DNA from: Saccharomycopsis fibuligera x Saccharomycopsis cf. fibuligera
Taxonomy: Eukaryota; Ascomycota; Saccharomycetes; Ascoideales; Saccharomycopsidaceae
Length of the DNA: 64,000 bases
Reading direction: 5' to 3'
Assembly (NCBI GenBank): GCA_001936135.1
Contig: CP012816.1
Coordinates: 3,221,501 to 3,285,500 of the forward strand
Within the stretch, counting starts at the first letter, position 1, and each line of letters starts with the position of its first letter. The position numbers were made by a program, and so were the translations under genes. Shown here one piece after another: positions 21,878 through 31,494 of this stretch. Below the pieces are notes generated by a model. It was not told the DNA's origin and ran no database searches. It was given only the letters and a program-made list of their open reading frames with translations.

Positions 21878-23285
21878 AATGTATATAAATTACTTTCTTA
21901 TTCGTTCTTATTGGCTTTTGTGGTCAGTTATGCCATTTAGTAAAATGTTTTGTATTTCGGTTAGACTTTAGAAACTTGTGTAGAATGTGCTAATTGATAG
22001 AAATATTTGTTTGCATTTGTGATAGAAATGACGTTGGAACTTTTTTTTTCGAATTCATTGTACCTACTCTTTCTTGCCTTCTATGGTAAGACTTCATGCT
22101 AGTAAAAAAACGATGGTGTGTGCTCTGCTTAGATGTCACTGTTAAAGCATTCATTAATTCATAGTTCCAAATGGAATAAAAAAGAGAATGTAAGTTATAT
22201 TACTTTGTAGAAACTCCTATAATAGCAGTCATAAATATTCATCCTTTGAGTTTGTATCTCCCACATAACCTCACAGAACGCAGAACACTAGTCCTTTTAT
22301 TTCACAATGAAAACGAAAGAATGCACAACTATCTGTGTTACCAACAGGAAGCTCATATAGTCAAAGAGAGAGCCTTTATAAAAATAATAAATATAGACTT
22401 TAGCCCAGAGATTATTGATTGTGGCTATTAATTTTTGAACCATTTGAACCAGTAGAGTGGTTCTTAGGCGCATCTTGAGAAATTGGTACTCTGCAGGTTA
22501 ATGCCGTTGTACGTTCGTTGGGTGTAGTACCACACCATATCTGCCATTACCAGGGACCACCTAAGAATAATAGGCAGGCCAACAGCAATATAAAGCTGTA
22601 GACAAATTTTTCAGATAATTTAAAAAACATTCGAGCGCATTGAGGTTCAAGGTAGAGCGAGGTTGCGTCTGTTTTGCCTGGCATCTTAAATACATATAAA
22701 TCCAAAGGTGTGGGTCAAAGATATGATACCCTCCTACAGACGCAACTTAATTTCCGGATAACCCTATTATTGGTAGTTGGCTTCCTTCCCCACGCTGTTC
22801 TGGCCCTGGAGATGCGTCGTTGCTGCGCACCCACGTCGCTGGCTAATTTGTCTCATCACATACAAAATACCTGTCTAACATATTCCCTGCTCTGCTTTGA
22901 TTAAACCCTTCCAATCCTATTTTACTGGGCGGCGTGTCCGTGTACTATGCTCAACCTTTTTACTTTGATATTTTTTATTCTTCAGAGTTTAAGTTCATAA
23001 AAACAGTATTTAGTGCTGTCCGATTGCATTGTTTTTCCCTCTCATCGGTGTTTATTTTTTCCTTGACTTTATCAGGTTCTTTTTTTGGTGCCCCGCTGAG
23101 TGTTATTGATATTAGACCAATCAAGTATTTGTCTTGCTACTGTTTTGTTATTGACTTGACCAAACGCTTCCTAGTGATTAAATTTTGAACACCCAATATT
23201 AATCCATAATCATAATCATCATCGTTTATAGTATAGTCTTGATCACCATTACCATCGACGATATAGACAAACCGTTTTGAACATA
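21878..23285. other. 1.4-kb intergenic region with an inverted repeat
   Basis: No gene is supported. An 11-bp perfect inverted repeat, GTTGCGTCTGT at 22662-22672 and ACAGACGCAAC at 22736-22746, is separated by 63 bases. The stretch 22,640-22,930 is GC-richer than its surroundings, which may mark the promoter of the plus-strand gene at 23286 or a small RNA. The left half is AT-rich 3' flank of MTC5. No tRNA promoter boxes were found. Confidence 0.5.
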
Positions 23286-24563
23286 ATGTCGCAGAATGCT
23301 TCCAGCCGCACAAAATTCAAGATAAGGGGTGGAACCAGCGTTAAATCCTCCAAAAGTGGAATACCGGAAACCATGTTATCTAATAATAACAAGCAAGGTC
23401 CTGTGGTAGTTAGTACTATAGTCGATCCCCTTGCAACACCTGCCTCTGCTGCTACCATTACTGCAACTACCACTACGTCGCGTGGCCGATCATATTACAC
23501 AAACCCATTTAGGATATTCAAAACATGGATAAAACATTTTACCACTAATTTGTCTGCCATCAACTCCAGACTCAAGACCATCACTGATGAAGTTATATCG
23601 TCCGATGAAGTAGTGGAGGAACTTTTTGGCGAATATGACTCGAATGAAGACTCGTTTATTGAAAATGATCAGGATAATGCTATCGATAACGTTCATTTAG
23701 ACAATGATAGTATTAATGTCGATGACTCAGAAGACGACTTTGACAGCTCCAGCATATTCTCGACTCAAGGCATAACTCAAATTGTACAGGAACAACTTCA
23801 TGAGCTTCCCCGTACTGTAACTAAACAATTCAAAGAATACGATACTACCGTTATTGTACAAAGCCATATCAGAGAAACTCCTGAGACTCCGTTTAGTAAT
23901 GGCGAAGATTTTTGGGAAAAAAGAAGACAACTTTGGTTACAAGGCGCCGTTCATGTAACACCATTATCATCGCCACAACTGTCACATTCACCTTCATTAC
24001 CAGCAAAGGATTTACAACAAGTGACACAAACTTCAAGCACGTCTAATCCAGATAGCATGAAAAACGTCGCTCCTGCGTTGCTGTCATCTACGTCTAGCAA
24101 CAATTCTATTCCAACTACTCCTCATGATTCAAAAACAGCTCTAAGCAGCACTAAAGTGATATCCAATTTAATACCAACGCTGCCAAAAGAATACCCTGTG
24201 GTTGCTACAGCAGATGTAGCAGCAGCTACAGATAGTCGATTGGAAGACATTAGCAATAGCTTGAAAGCAAACAAGGAAACATCAAAACAAAAAAAAATTG
24301 AGGTTATTCTTACTGAGCCTCAAATTAGACAAGTGGTGAAAAAAAGAAACAATCAGACATCATTGAGTAAGTGTGGTATTTCTAAAGATAATTACTGCCT
24401 TGTGTACGAAAATCTTGTGCTTCAAAATAAAAAACTTAGAAGAGGGAAAAGAATTAATTTGAGAGATCTTATTAACGTAATTTATACCGGGTGGACTGAA
24501 TCTAGAGTTGATGCAATAACTACTGCCAGTCGTATTAGCAAAACAGTTTATGGAAGATATTAA
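23286..24563 (+). CDS. Conserved fungal protein, probable Gag1-like clamp domain
   Basis: A 425-residue protein starting at the ATG at 23286 (MSQNASSRTKF). Two segments look conserved: an aromatic/basic block EDFWEKRRQLWLQG near 215, and a C-terminal block from about 340 to the end (YCLVYENLVLQNKKLRRGKRINL, RDLINVIYTGW). The pair FWxxRRxxWL followed by a distant 'INL.D.I..IY.GW' is what I remember of the fungal Gag1-like clamp (DUF4050) family, whose role is not known. The rest is Ser/Thr-rich and acidic, with several SP/TP sites that could be phosphorylated. The stop codon is followed within 20 bases by a long CTA repeat. Confidence 0.5.
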   Translation: MSQNASSRTKFKIRGGTSVKSSKSGIPETMLSNNNKQGPVVVSTIVDPLATPASAATITATTTTSRGRSYYTNPFRIFKTWIKHFTTNLSAINSRLKTITDEVISSDEVVEELFGEYDSNEDSFIENDQDNAIDNVHLDNDSINVDDSEDDFDSSSIFSTQGITQIVQEQLHELPRTVTKQFKEYDTTVIVQSHIRETPETPFSNGEDFWEKRRQLWLQGAVHVTPLSSPQLSHSPSLPAKDLQQVTQTSSTSNPDSMKNVAPALLSSTSSNNSIPTTPHDSKTALSSTKVISNLIPTLPKEYPVVATADVAAATDSRLEDISNSLKANKETSKQKKIEVILTEPQIRQVVKKRNNQTSLSKCGISKDNYCLVYENLVLQNKKLRRGKRINLRDLINVIYTGWTESRVDAITTASRISKTVYGRY

Positions 24564-24581
24564 AAGCAGCGAAGATTAATT

Positions 24582-24750
<169 letters not shown>

Positions 24751-25114
24751 TTAAGGGAATGGTTTAGGTCGCATGCATTTTCTTATTAGTCAGTGTCTTT
24801 CGACTTTTTTTTTTTTACTCAAGGCGGGGGGTGGAGAGGTATTTCACGTTTCTTACAACTTCATTTACTCAATTGTTGCTCTCTTTTTGGTCACTTTCTT
24901 TTTGGTCACTTTCTTTTGACAAAATTGCTTTAATATCTGGATTTTTTGCTTGATTTTGGTGCATGCAGCTCATTCTATTGATACTCCAATTTGTTGACGT
25001 TGTCTTTTCGATATATATTTTTGTTATAAGGTTTTTTGTTTTTGTTATTGTGATTTTTCTTGCGAGTGTTACGTTCAATTATCTGCTCCTTATTAATTCT
25101 TTTCCTAGCATGAT

Positions 25115-25117
<3 letters not shown>

Positions 25118-25160
<43 letters not shown>
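25118..25160 (+). repeat. Poly(T) tract of 43 bases
   Basis: Forty-three uninterrupted T residues lie in the intergenic region between two convergent genes. It is much longer than usual yeast poly(dT) elements and is probably variable in length; sequencing error in the exact count is also likely. Confidence 0.9.
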
Positions 25161-25166
<6 letters not shown>

Positions 25167-25347
25167 CAGGCTACTCTGGCTTTAATCTTTAATACTACTC
25201 CTAGTGAGAAGTTTTATCTCATATGTAATGATTTTTATTCTTAACAATCAATTATTGTGACGAGCTTGTTTTCATAAACAAAGATCTATAAGAGAAAAAC
25301 AAAGACCTCACACCAGAAGATTTTCTAGACTGTAACAAATAAACAAA

Positions 25348-26304
25348 TTATAATGCCAGGTTACTTGTAATAGTCCTCTTAGTTAGTTCCAATATCCGAA
25401 TCTTTTGGTCAATCTTTTCTGCAAAAAATTGAATATGACTGATTTTTTTACTAATTTTGTCATTTTGTTTGAGATTTTTCACAAGTTCTTTTGCTGTGGT
25501 ACCTTTACTACCACCATTTCCTTTACCTTTGCTTTTCCTGTACTTTCCATCATCATTATTCTGAAAATTATTGAAACTGTCAATATCTGTATCAGCGTTG
25601 TTCACCATGTGTCGTATACTATTTGCACGAATGCTTCTATTGTAGTTGTCATTGTTATGATAGTAACTGTCTCCACGTAGCTGCAGCGCATCTTCAACAT
25701 TATTACTTTTTAATTTTCCAGCATCAGTAATAGCTGAAAAACTATTATCCAAAACATTACTACTGATGTCAAAATGGGTGTTTATAAAACGGTTGAATTG
25801 TTGCAATTTGCGAAAAAATGGCTTAAAATCTTTGCTTATCAAGCTTGCTTGTTGTTTTTTTATGATGGCTGCATTTTTGTGGATCTGCTTAATCTTGACT
25901 AATGATTCGTTTTCCACATTGTCGGCTTGGTGTAGTTGTTGCAGTCTCGACTGTTGGCTTTTTTGGTGCTGGTGATGTTGCTGATGCTCATCATCTTTGC
26001 CGCTGCCACTAGGCTTTCTTTCGGTGGTGTAATAATCATTGTCAGTTTCATTGTCATTGTTCCGCACAATTTGCTTCAAGTTCATTGATATGTTTTTGAA
26101 TGACTGATCTGACTTTTGCTTAATTTGCTTATATGTCTGAATATTGATATTATTGAGGTCGCTTAAGTTAGTTTTCGTTGTTTTTCCAGTAGCGGCAGCA
26201 TCCTTTGCGTTGCTGCTGCCAGTATTGCTACTTTCATTATTTGGTAAACTTGAATTGTTGACGTTGATGAAGTCATAATAGGTGGGTTGTTTAGGAGGTG
26301 TCAT
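25348..26304 (-). CDS. Uncharacterised helical protein
   Basis: A 318-residue protein starting at the ATG at 26304 (MTPPKQPTYYDFINV). I do not recognise it. The first 130 residues are Asn/Ser/Gln/His-rich and disordered-looking. Residues about 140-200 form a basic, amphipathic helical stretch (LVKIKQIHKNAAIIKKQQASL, FKPFFRKLQQFNRFINTHFDI), and the last 40 residues are again helical (ISKKISHIQFFAEKIDQKIRIL). Two coiled-coil-like segments separated by a low-complexity linker are typical of small subunits of larger assemblies (kinetochore, BLOC-type or tethering complexes), but nothing narrows this down. It has no signal peptide or membrane segment. Confidence 0.55.
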   Translation of the reverse strand: MTPPKQPTYYDFINVNNSSLPNNESSNTGSSNAKDAAATGKTTKTNLSDLNNINIQTYKQIKQKSDQSFKNISMNLKQIVRNNDNETDNDYYTTERKPSGSGKDDEHQQHHQHQKSQQSRLQQLHQADNVENESLVKIKQIHKNAAIIKKQQASLISKDFKPFFRKLQQFNRFINTHFDISSNVLDNSFSAITDAGKLKSNNVEDALQLRGDSYYHNNDNYNRSIRANSIRHMVNNADTDIDSFNNFQNNDDGKYRKSKGKGNGGSKGTTAKELVKNLKQNDKISKKISHIQFFAEKIDQKIRILELTKRTITSNLAL

Positions 26305-27382
26305 GATGCTGTGATGATATCCATTCGGGATTATAAGGTCCAATTAACAGTGGCAAAAAGAGCGTGTGAAAAATGACACTTCCATATTGACATGGTTTTT
26401 TTTACTGAGTGTTTCGCTGGTATATGAAGCAGCAGATTGGAAAAAAACGCGATGCCGTCTCCGTTTGTATAGAGACGAACACAAAATTTATTATCGAACT
26501 TCTTTAATCAAAACGCATAAAGAATAAAAAGTACTACATATGTTGTGCCAGAAGAACAATGCATTTATTATTATTGTAAAAGACCATTCACTCTACAGCT
26601 GCAGCTTGTAGCTTATATTTAGACCAATACTTGTTGCCTTTACTCTTCACTGCCTGGAGATACAATTCCTAAATATTACCATTCAATTTTTTCAAACGTC
26701 ATGTGAATGACTCAACCTCAACGAATAGACTTCTTTTGGTGCATTCAACGACCACATTGAACTCACCAAAAGAAAATAAGATATGTCAAGATATTATCCA
26801 ATCTATCTTTTGAAGAGACAAATCATCTCATCAGAAAGAAAGAACAAATGACAAGAAATAGGGTTCCAAAAACTAGACAACAGCCATTTTCAAGTAAAGA
26901 CAATCCCCGGATGACTCTGGTAAAAGGCAAGAGTCATGTACGATTAAGAGATTGATCTTCAGGCTGGTGAAGAAAGAAAGAAGAAGAAGAAAAGAAGAGT
27001 AGCAGAAAAAATTGCAAGCCACCGAGGGCTTAAATATCAATTTTTTTTTCTCTCTCGTTTTCGTCGCTGCCAATCCCGCTAGTAACAAAAGAAGAAAGCT
27101 GCTAGTTAGGGTAACTCTAAAATACCATTCTTATTTAGTAAGTCATTACTACACACGGAAAAGCAGATAAGTCAGGGTAATACATGGTCAAGAGCAGATA
27201 GGAAACACTAGACGTGCAAAAAGCGAACATTAGTTCAAAAGAGTATATAGTATTATTAGCAGAACTAGAGAAACCAAATGTACGATTAACTTGATAATTA
27301 CGTGTTCAGATCATCACTATCAAAAAGAACTTTTCTATGCGCTTTTTTCTTTTTTTTTTTTTTTTTTTCTTTTTTTAGCAAT
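26305..27382. other. Intergenic region of 1.1 kb
   Basis: Lies upstream of the gene starting at 26304 and downstream of PNG1 (both minus strand). AT-rich with purine-rich stretches (26,970-27,000) and a T/C-rich run at 27,343-27,375 that may form the PNG1 3' end. No gene or structured RNA recognised. Confidence 0.5.
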
Positions 27383-28552
27383 CTAAACGCTACTTTCGCC
27401 TCGCTCTTTTTTCCATTCGCTGGAACCGCTAATTCTCCCTTTTTGCCCATGGTTTTCCACTAATGTAGTATTGTAAATTTCTTCTGGGTTATTCAACAAC
27501 TTGCGCTCGTTGTTATCCATCACTATTATACTATACAACTCATTCTTATCTTGAATCTGCAACTTTTTAGTCAAATCAAGATAGCGCACTATCTTTCTAA
27601 GCACATTCTCGTCCACCGCGTTTCTAGGCAATTGCTTATCTTTGTTGCCTCGCTGGTCAATGTACTTGCTGGACAAATCTACAAAACCAGTAGTGCTAAT
27701 TCCGAAAACATAGCTCATCTTTTTGCCCCAATTATTACAGTACAATAACGGCTCGTTGTACGCATTCTCACAGCAGTCCAAATGAATCCATTTGCCAAAA
27801 TTGGCAGAGTAGTACTCCGTCCAAACGTGATCCTCGCGGTTCCAAATATATCTCACAGGCCCCACTGACAAGCTGCGCAATATCAAGTAGAAGCAGTTTG
27901 CGTATTCGCCACAACGACCTTTCCGAGTACGTAAAAGCATCTTGGGGTTATTGTATCGCGGAAAACGGTGAACTTTGTTGCACTGCAAGCATTTGTATAT
28001 CTCAGTGTTGGAGGCATCGCCTTCGCTGCGTTCCTGCTGGTTTGCAGGCTCACAGCCAATTAGCTGAAGCTTATCTTGCTTGTCGTTGTCACAGAAAGGA
28101 CAAGCGTCCTTGTTGACCCATTTGAAAAAATCCTCTTTAAACCACCGCAACACTTCTCTAACCAAGAAGTCTTCGTAACTGTACTTAGTTATCGCGGATG
28201 ATTCATCGCTTTTGTCGTCGCGAGCGGCTCTCTCTCTATCTTTGATCTCTTGCTCTTGCTTGGCCAAATTGGCCTCCACAGTGGCGTAAACCTTGTCGAA
28301 TGGAATTGCTTCGAGCGCTGCTTCCTGGACGTCATCGTTCTCGTACTTATCGGTCAAGTGGTTCAAGTTGATAAGCTCATGGATGAAGGTGTTGCCGCGC
28401 AAGTTGAACTTGAGAATTGGAGCTACCTCTAGTGCTAGTAGGCGGTGCTCTTCGCGGATCTTGGAATAGACGATGCTGGCATATTTTGCCCTTAGGCTAT
28501 CCGCAACCTTCTTGATGTTCTCCTGGAGTTTTTCCTGGTTAATTGGGGGCAT
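27383..28552 (-). CDS. PNG1: Peptide:N-glycanase Png1
   Basis: A 389-residue cytosolic deglycosylase that removes N-glycans from misfolded glycoproteins retrotranslocated from the ER. The transglutaminase-like catalytic triad is intact: Cys214 in GRCGEYAN, His242 in DHVWTE and Asp259 in HLDCCEN. Two zinc-binding CxxC pairs precede it (CPFC at 151-154 and CLQC at 188-191, followed by HRFPRYNNP). The N-terminal 130 residues are charged and helical, as in yeast Png1 (363 residues), where the domain contacts the proteasome shuttle Rad23. There is no PUB domain, as expected for yeasts. The ATG at 28552 is the first in frame and the size fits the family. Confidence 0.96.
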   Translation of the reverse strand: MPPINQEKLQENIKKVADSLRAKYASIVYSKIREEHRLLALEVAPILKFNLRGNTFIHELINLNHLTDKYENDDVQEAALEAIPFDKVYATVEANLAKQEQEIKDRERAARDDKSDESSAITKYSYEDFLVREVLRWFKEDFFKWVNKDACPFCDNDKQDKLQLIGCEPANQQERSEGDASNTEIYKCLQCNKVHRFPRYNNPKMLLRTRKGRCGEYANCFYLILRSLSVGPVRYIWNREDHVWTEYYSANFGKWIHLDCCENAYNEPLLYCNNWGKKMSYVFGISTTGFVDLSSKYIDQRGNKDKQLPRNAVDENVLRKIVRYLDLTKKLQIQDKNELYSIIVMDNNERKLLNNPEEIYNTTLVENHGQKGRISGSSEWKKERGESSV

Positions 28553-30453
28553 ACTGGTGCGGGTGCGGGCGGCTATAGCGAGAGTTGCAGTGATTGTAAG
28601 GGCGGTGTTGAAGGCATTTAAAACACTAGTGCTGGTTTTGACTTCTGATTGATGTATGCGAAGAGCACCCCTGGTATTGCTTTATGCAGCAGCGGGGGTG
28701 CGACACTGAAAAACGCCTTTTTCTTCGCTTTTTCCTTCGCTTTTTCCAAATATTGTCAACATCAACATACAGAAACACAGTGAACGAGACCGTCTATTTG
28801 ACAGATAGCGCAATGCTCTGGAACCTGTGACGCAGTCAGAAGAACTGCTCAATAGCCCAGTCCGGACACAATGTCGGCCATGAGAGCGCGTTTGCGCTTT
28901 TTTGCCTGCAGTTCATTATCTATCGCCATCAGTAACCAGCACTGACGCCTTGCCGGTCTTGGGAAGACAGCAGTTCACTCCCTGGTAGACATCTGGGCGG
29001 TGTCCGACATACTTGACCTCATCACAGTGCTGGTGAGACTGGAGCTAGAACCCACTTCGTGCCCAGCAGAAACCCAACACAAGGTTAGAGCTGAAAAGCT
29101 CAAGGACTCACTGCGCCGCTTGCTTGCTTGCCTGAAACCTGCATGCTTTTGAACGAACACACTTTGGTCAACAACATCGTCTTGGAAAGCTTAAGTGTGG
29201 AACACCGCGGGATCCAAAGCATGGTATCCTGCTTTTGTGCTGGTTCAAGTAAAAAACATACTTCTGGCTGAACCGGCCCAAGGGCGTACGCAAACTGGCA
29301 AGAAAGTTGGCAACAACGCTCTAGTTCACTGCTGCTAAAGAGTCCAGCATGCTCCGAAACAAAACAAAAAAAAGAAAAACTAGCAGTATGTTGTTTTTGA
29401 CAGTACTTCTGACCAGACAGCGCATGTATCGAGACGCTCGACAATGGATGTCTCATCACTGGCTAAAGGTTTACGCAATGGTGAACTAACTGTAAACGCT
29501 GGCCCGTCGCCATCGTAATCAGCGGCAGTAGCAGGAGATTGGAGACAATAGAGATGACGATGGACACTTGTCAGATCAAACCTAAATCAGCTCAAAGAGA
29601 TCTCTTGCGCGAATTGCCGCGCCCGTGCAGTCTTAGACCAACAGGGTTAAGAGTAGTACTTAGTACTGGCTGGAGTAAGAGGAGCCGGGCACGTTAAGCT
29701 CAAAGATCCAGAACTTGACGCAGCTGTTGGCGGGTGCCAAATGAGAAGAGACTGTTGATGCTGGCATCCAAACTATGATATCAATGCTGACATCATATCT
29801 GCCTTATGACAGTATACGGAAGATCTCTTATTCTTTTCGACTGTGCTAATTAACCCAATGTTGCAGCTATGCGCCGGCCTCGACCGTGAGACACCAACGG
29901 CTCCGTAATGGAAAAACCAGCAACTCGGAAAAATAAAGAGCAACAAGGGGCCAGTACCAGACACTCGCTCAATTAATCAATATACTAGCCAACCAGCTAA
30001 TTAACTGATCAGCGAGCCCACAGTCAACAACACAGCGGCTCTCAGCGGTCGGACTGGGCAGGGCAAGGCCCCTGAGAGCGCGGCAGTCTCCCCGGGACCC
30101 GGTGATTTTCTATTATGATTATGCAATTACCTCACTGTGCGCACGCGGCAAATCCCAGCTGCTCGGGGCCTACACATACCATGCAGCACGTCCTGAAGAC
30201 TTTACACTATGGGACACTGTAGGACAAAGCGCGAGGAAACTGTATAAATACCGGGAGTTTTGGCTGCTAATCCTCACTGGTTTCGCTGAACTGCTTTTGC
30301 TGGTTTTAGGAGCATCGTCTCAAACGTACTTATCCTCATTGCATTTTTGCACATCAACCGATCTTTCACTGGTCCCTTGCTGTGCTTCTTTCTTTATTCA
30401 GGACTCTTTAGACACATCCCCTCTCCTCTTATCACCGTTCTCAAGTCTCAAAA
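28553..30453. other. 1.9-kb divergent intergenic region upstream of GAPDH
   Basis: Contains the PNG1 promoter (left end) and the GAPDH promoter (right). It has mixed, fairly high GC content and no supported open frame. The length is unusual for a housekeeping GAPDH and suggests extended regulation. GC-rich pieces such as CCCGGGACCCGG near 30,091-30,102 lie a few hundred bases before the GAPDH start. No tRNA or repeat found. Confidence 0.5.
30243..30250 (+). promoter_or_regulatory. Candidate TATA box for GAPDH
   Basis: TATAAATA 204 bases upstream of the GAPDH ATG. A pyrimidine-rich stretch (30,380-30,450) follows, a pattern common at the transcription starts of strongly expressed yeast genes. 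Confidence 0.6.
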
Positions 30454-31494
30454 ATGATCACTGTTGGCATCAACGGATTTGGCAGAATTGGCAGACTCGT
30501 GCTCAGAATTCTTCTCGACAAGATTGAGTCCGAGAACCTTGGCAACGAGGTAAAGATTGCTGCCGTCAATAATCCAGCAATGGACCCAGACTACGCTGCC
30601 TACAAGTTCAAGTATGACTCCAAGCACGGCCGCTTTAGAGGAAAAGTGGAGCACACTGAAGATGCCCTTCTCATCAACGGAAAACACGAAATCAAGATTT
30701 TCCACGAAAGAGACCCGGCCCAGATTCCATGGGGCGAGCATAACGTCCAGTATGTCATCGAATCCACCGGGGTTTTCACTAATCTGTCAGGGTGCCAGAA
30801 ACACATCGATGCCGGGGCCCAAAAAGTCCTAATCACTGCCCCGTCAAAGGACGTGCCGGTTTATGTGATGGGAGTCAACGAGGAAAAATACACCCCCGAT
30901 CAGAACATCGTCTCCAATGCCAGCTGTACTACCAACTGTCTAGCGCCCTTGATCAAAATCATTCATGAATCTTTTGGCGTGGAGGAAGCTCTCATGACTA
31001 CTGTGCACTCCATGACCGCGTCTCAAAAAACTGTTGATGGCACCTCAAGAAAAGACTGGCGAGGAGGCAGAACCGCATCGGATAATATCATTCCGTCGTC
31101 AACAGGCGCTGCCAAGATGGTTGGAGTAGTGATGCCTGAATTGAACGGCAAATTGACTGGAATGTCCTTGAGAATCCCAACTACAGACGTCAGTATTGTT
31201 GATGTGACCATCAAGCTTGAAAAGCCGGTACAAAACTTGAACGAGATTAACGAGGTGGTGAAAAGCCATGCTGAAGGTAAGTTAAAAGGCGTGGTAGGCT
31301 ATACCGAAGATGCAGTAGTAAGTACCGATTTCATCACCGATACCCATTCTAGTATCTACGATGCAAAGGCTGGACTTTTACTTTCGCCAAAATTTGTGAA
31401 GTTGTTGGCTTGGTACGATAATGAGTATGGGTACTCTGCTAGGGTAGCAGATTTACTTTTCCACATCGCCAAGGTTGATCAACAAGAGGCTTAA
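30454..31494 (+). CDS. Glyceraldehyde-3-phosphate dehydrogenase, divergent paralogue
   Basis: A 346-residue phosphorylating GAPDH. The nucleotide-binding [10 protein letters not shown] (residues 5-14), catalytic Cys158 ([12 protein letters not shown]), His185 ([10 protein letters not shown]) and the WYDNEYGYS block are intact, so it should be active. It differs from the usual yeast enzymes. The loop after the second strand reads AAVNNPAMD (Asn40) where NAD-specific enzymes have NDP, so the Asp that holds the adenosine ribose is replaced by Asn. The S-loop reads VDGTSRKDW where yeast Tdh enzymes have VDGPSHKDW. A few residues are also inserted before the second strand ([12 protein letters not shown]). 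Changes at these positions are known to relax or shift preference towards NADP+, and Kluyveromyces lactis GDP1 is a precedent for a fungal NADP-GAPDH. Residue 111 is the only CTG codon I found. Confidence 0.9.
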   Translation: MITVGINGFGRIGRLVLRILLDKIESENLGNEVKIAAVNNPAMDPDYAAYKFKYDSKHGRFRGKVEHTEDALLINGKHEIKIFHERDPAQIPWGEHNVQYVIESTGVFTNLSGCQKHIDAGAQKVLITAPSKDVPVYVMGVNEEKYTPDQNIVSNASCTTNCLAPLIKIIHESFGVEEALMTTVHSMTASQKTVDGTSRKDWRGGRTASDNIIPSSTGAAKMVGVVMPELNGKLTGMSLRIPTTDVSIVDVTIKLEKPVQNLNEINEVVKSHAEGKLKGVVGYTEDAVVSTDFITDTHSSIYDAKAGLLLSPKFVKLLAWYDNEYGYSARVADLLFHIAKVDQQEA

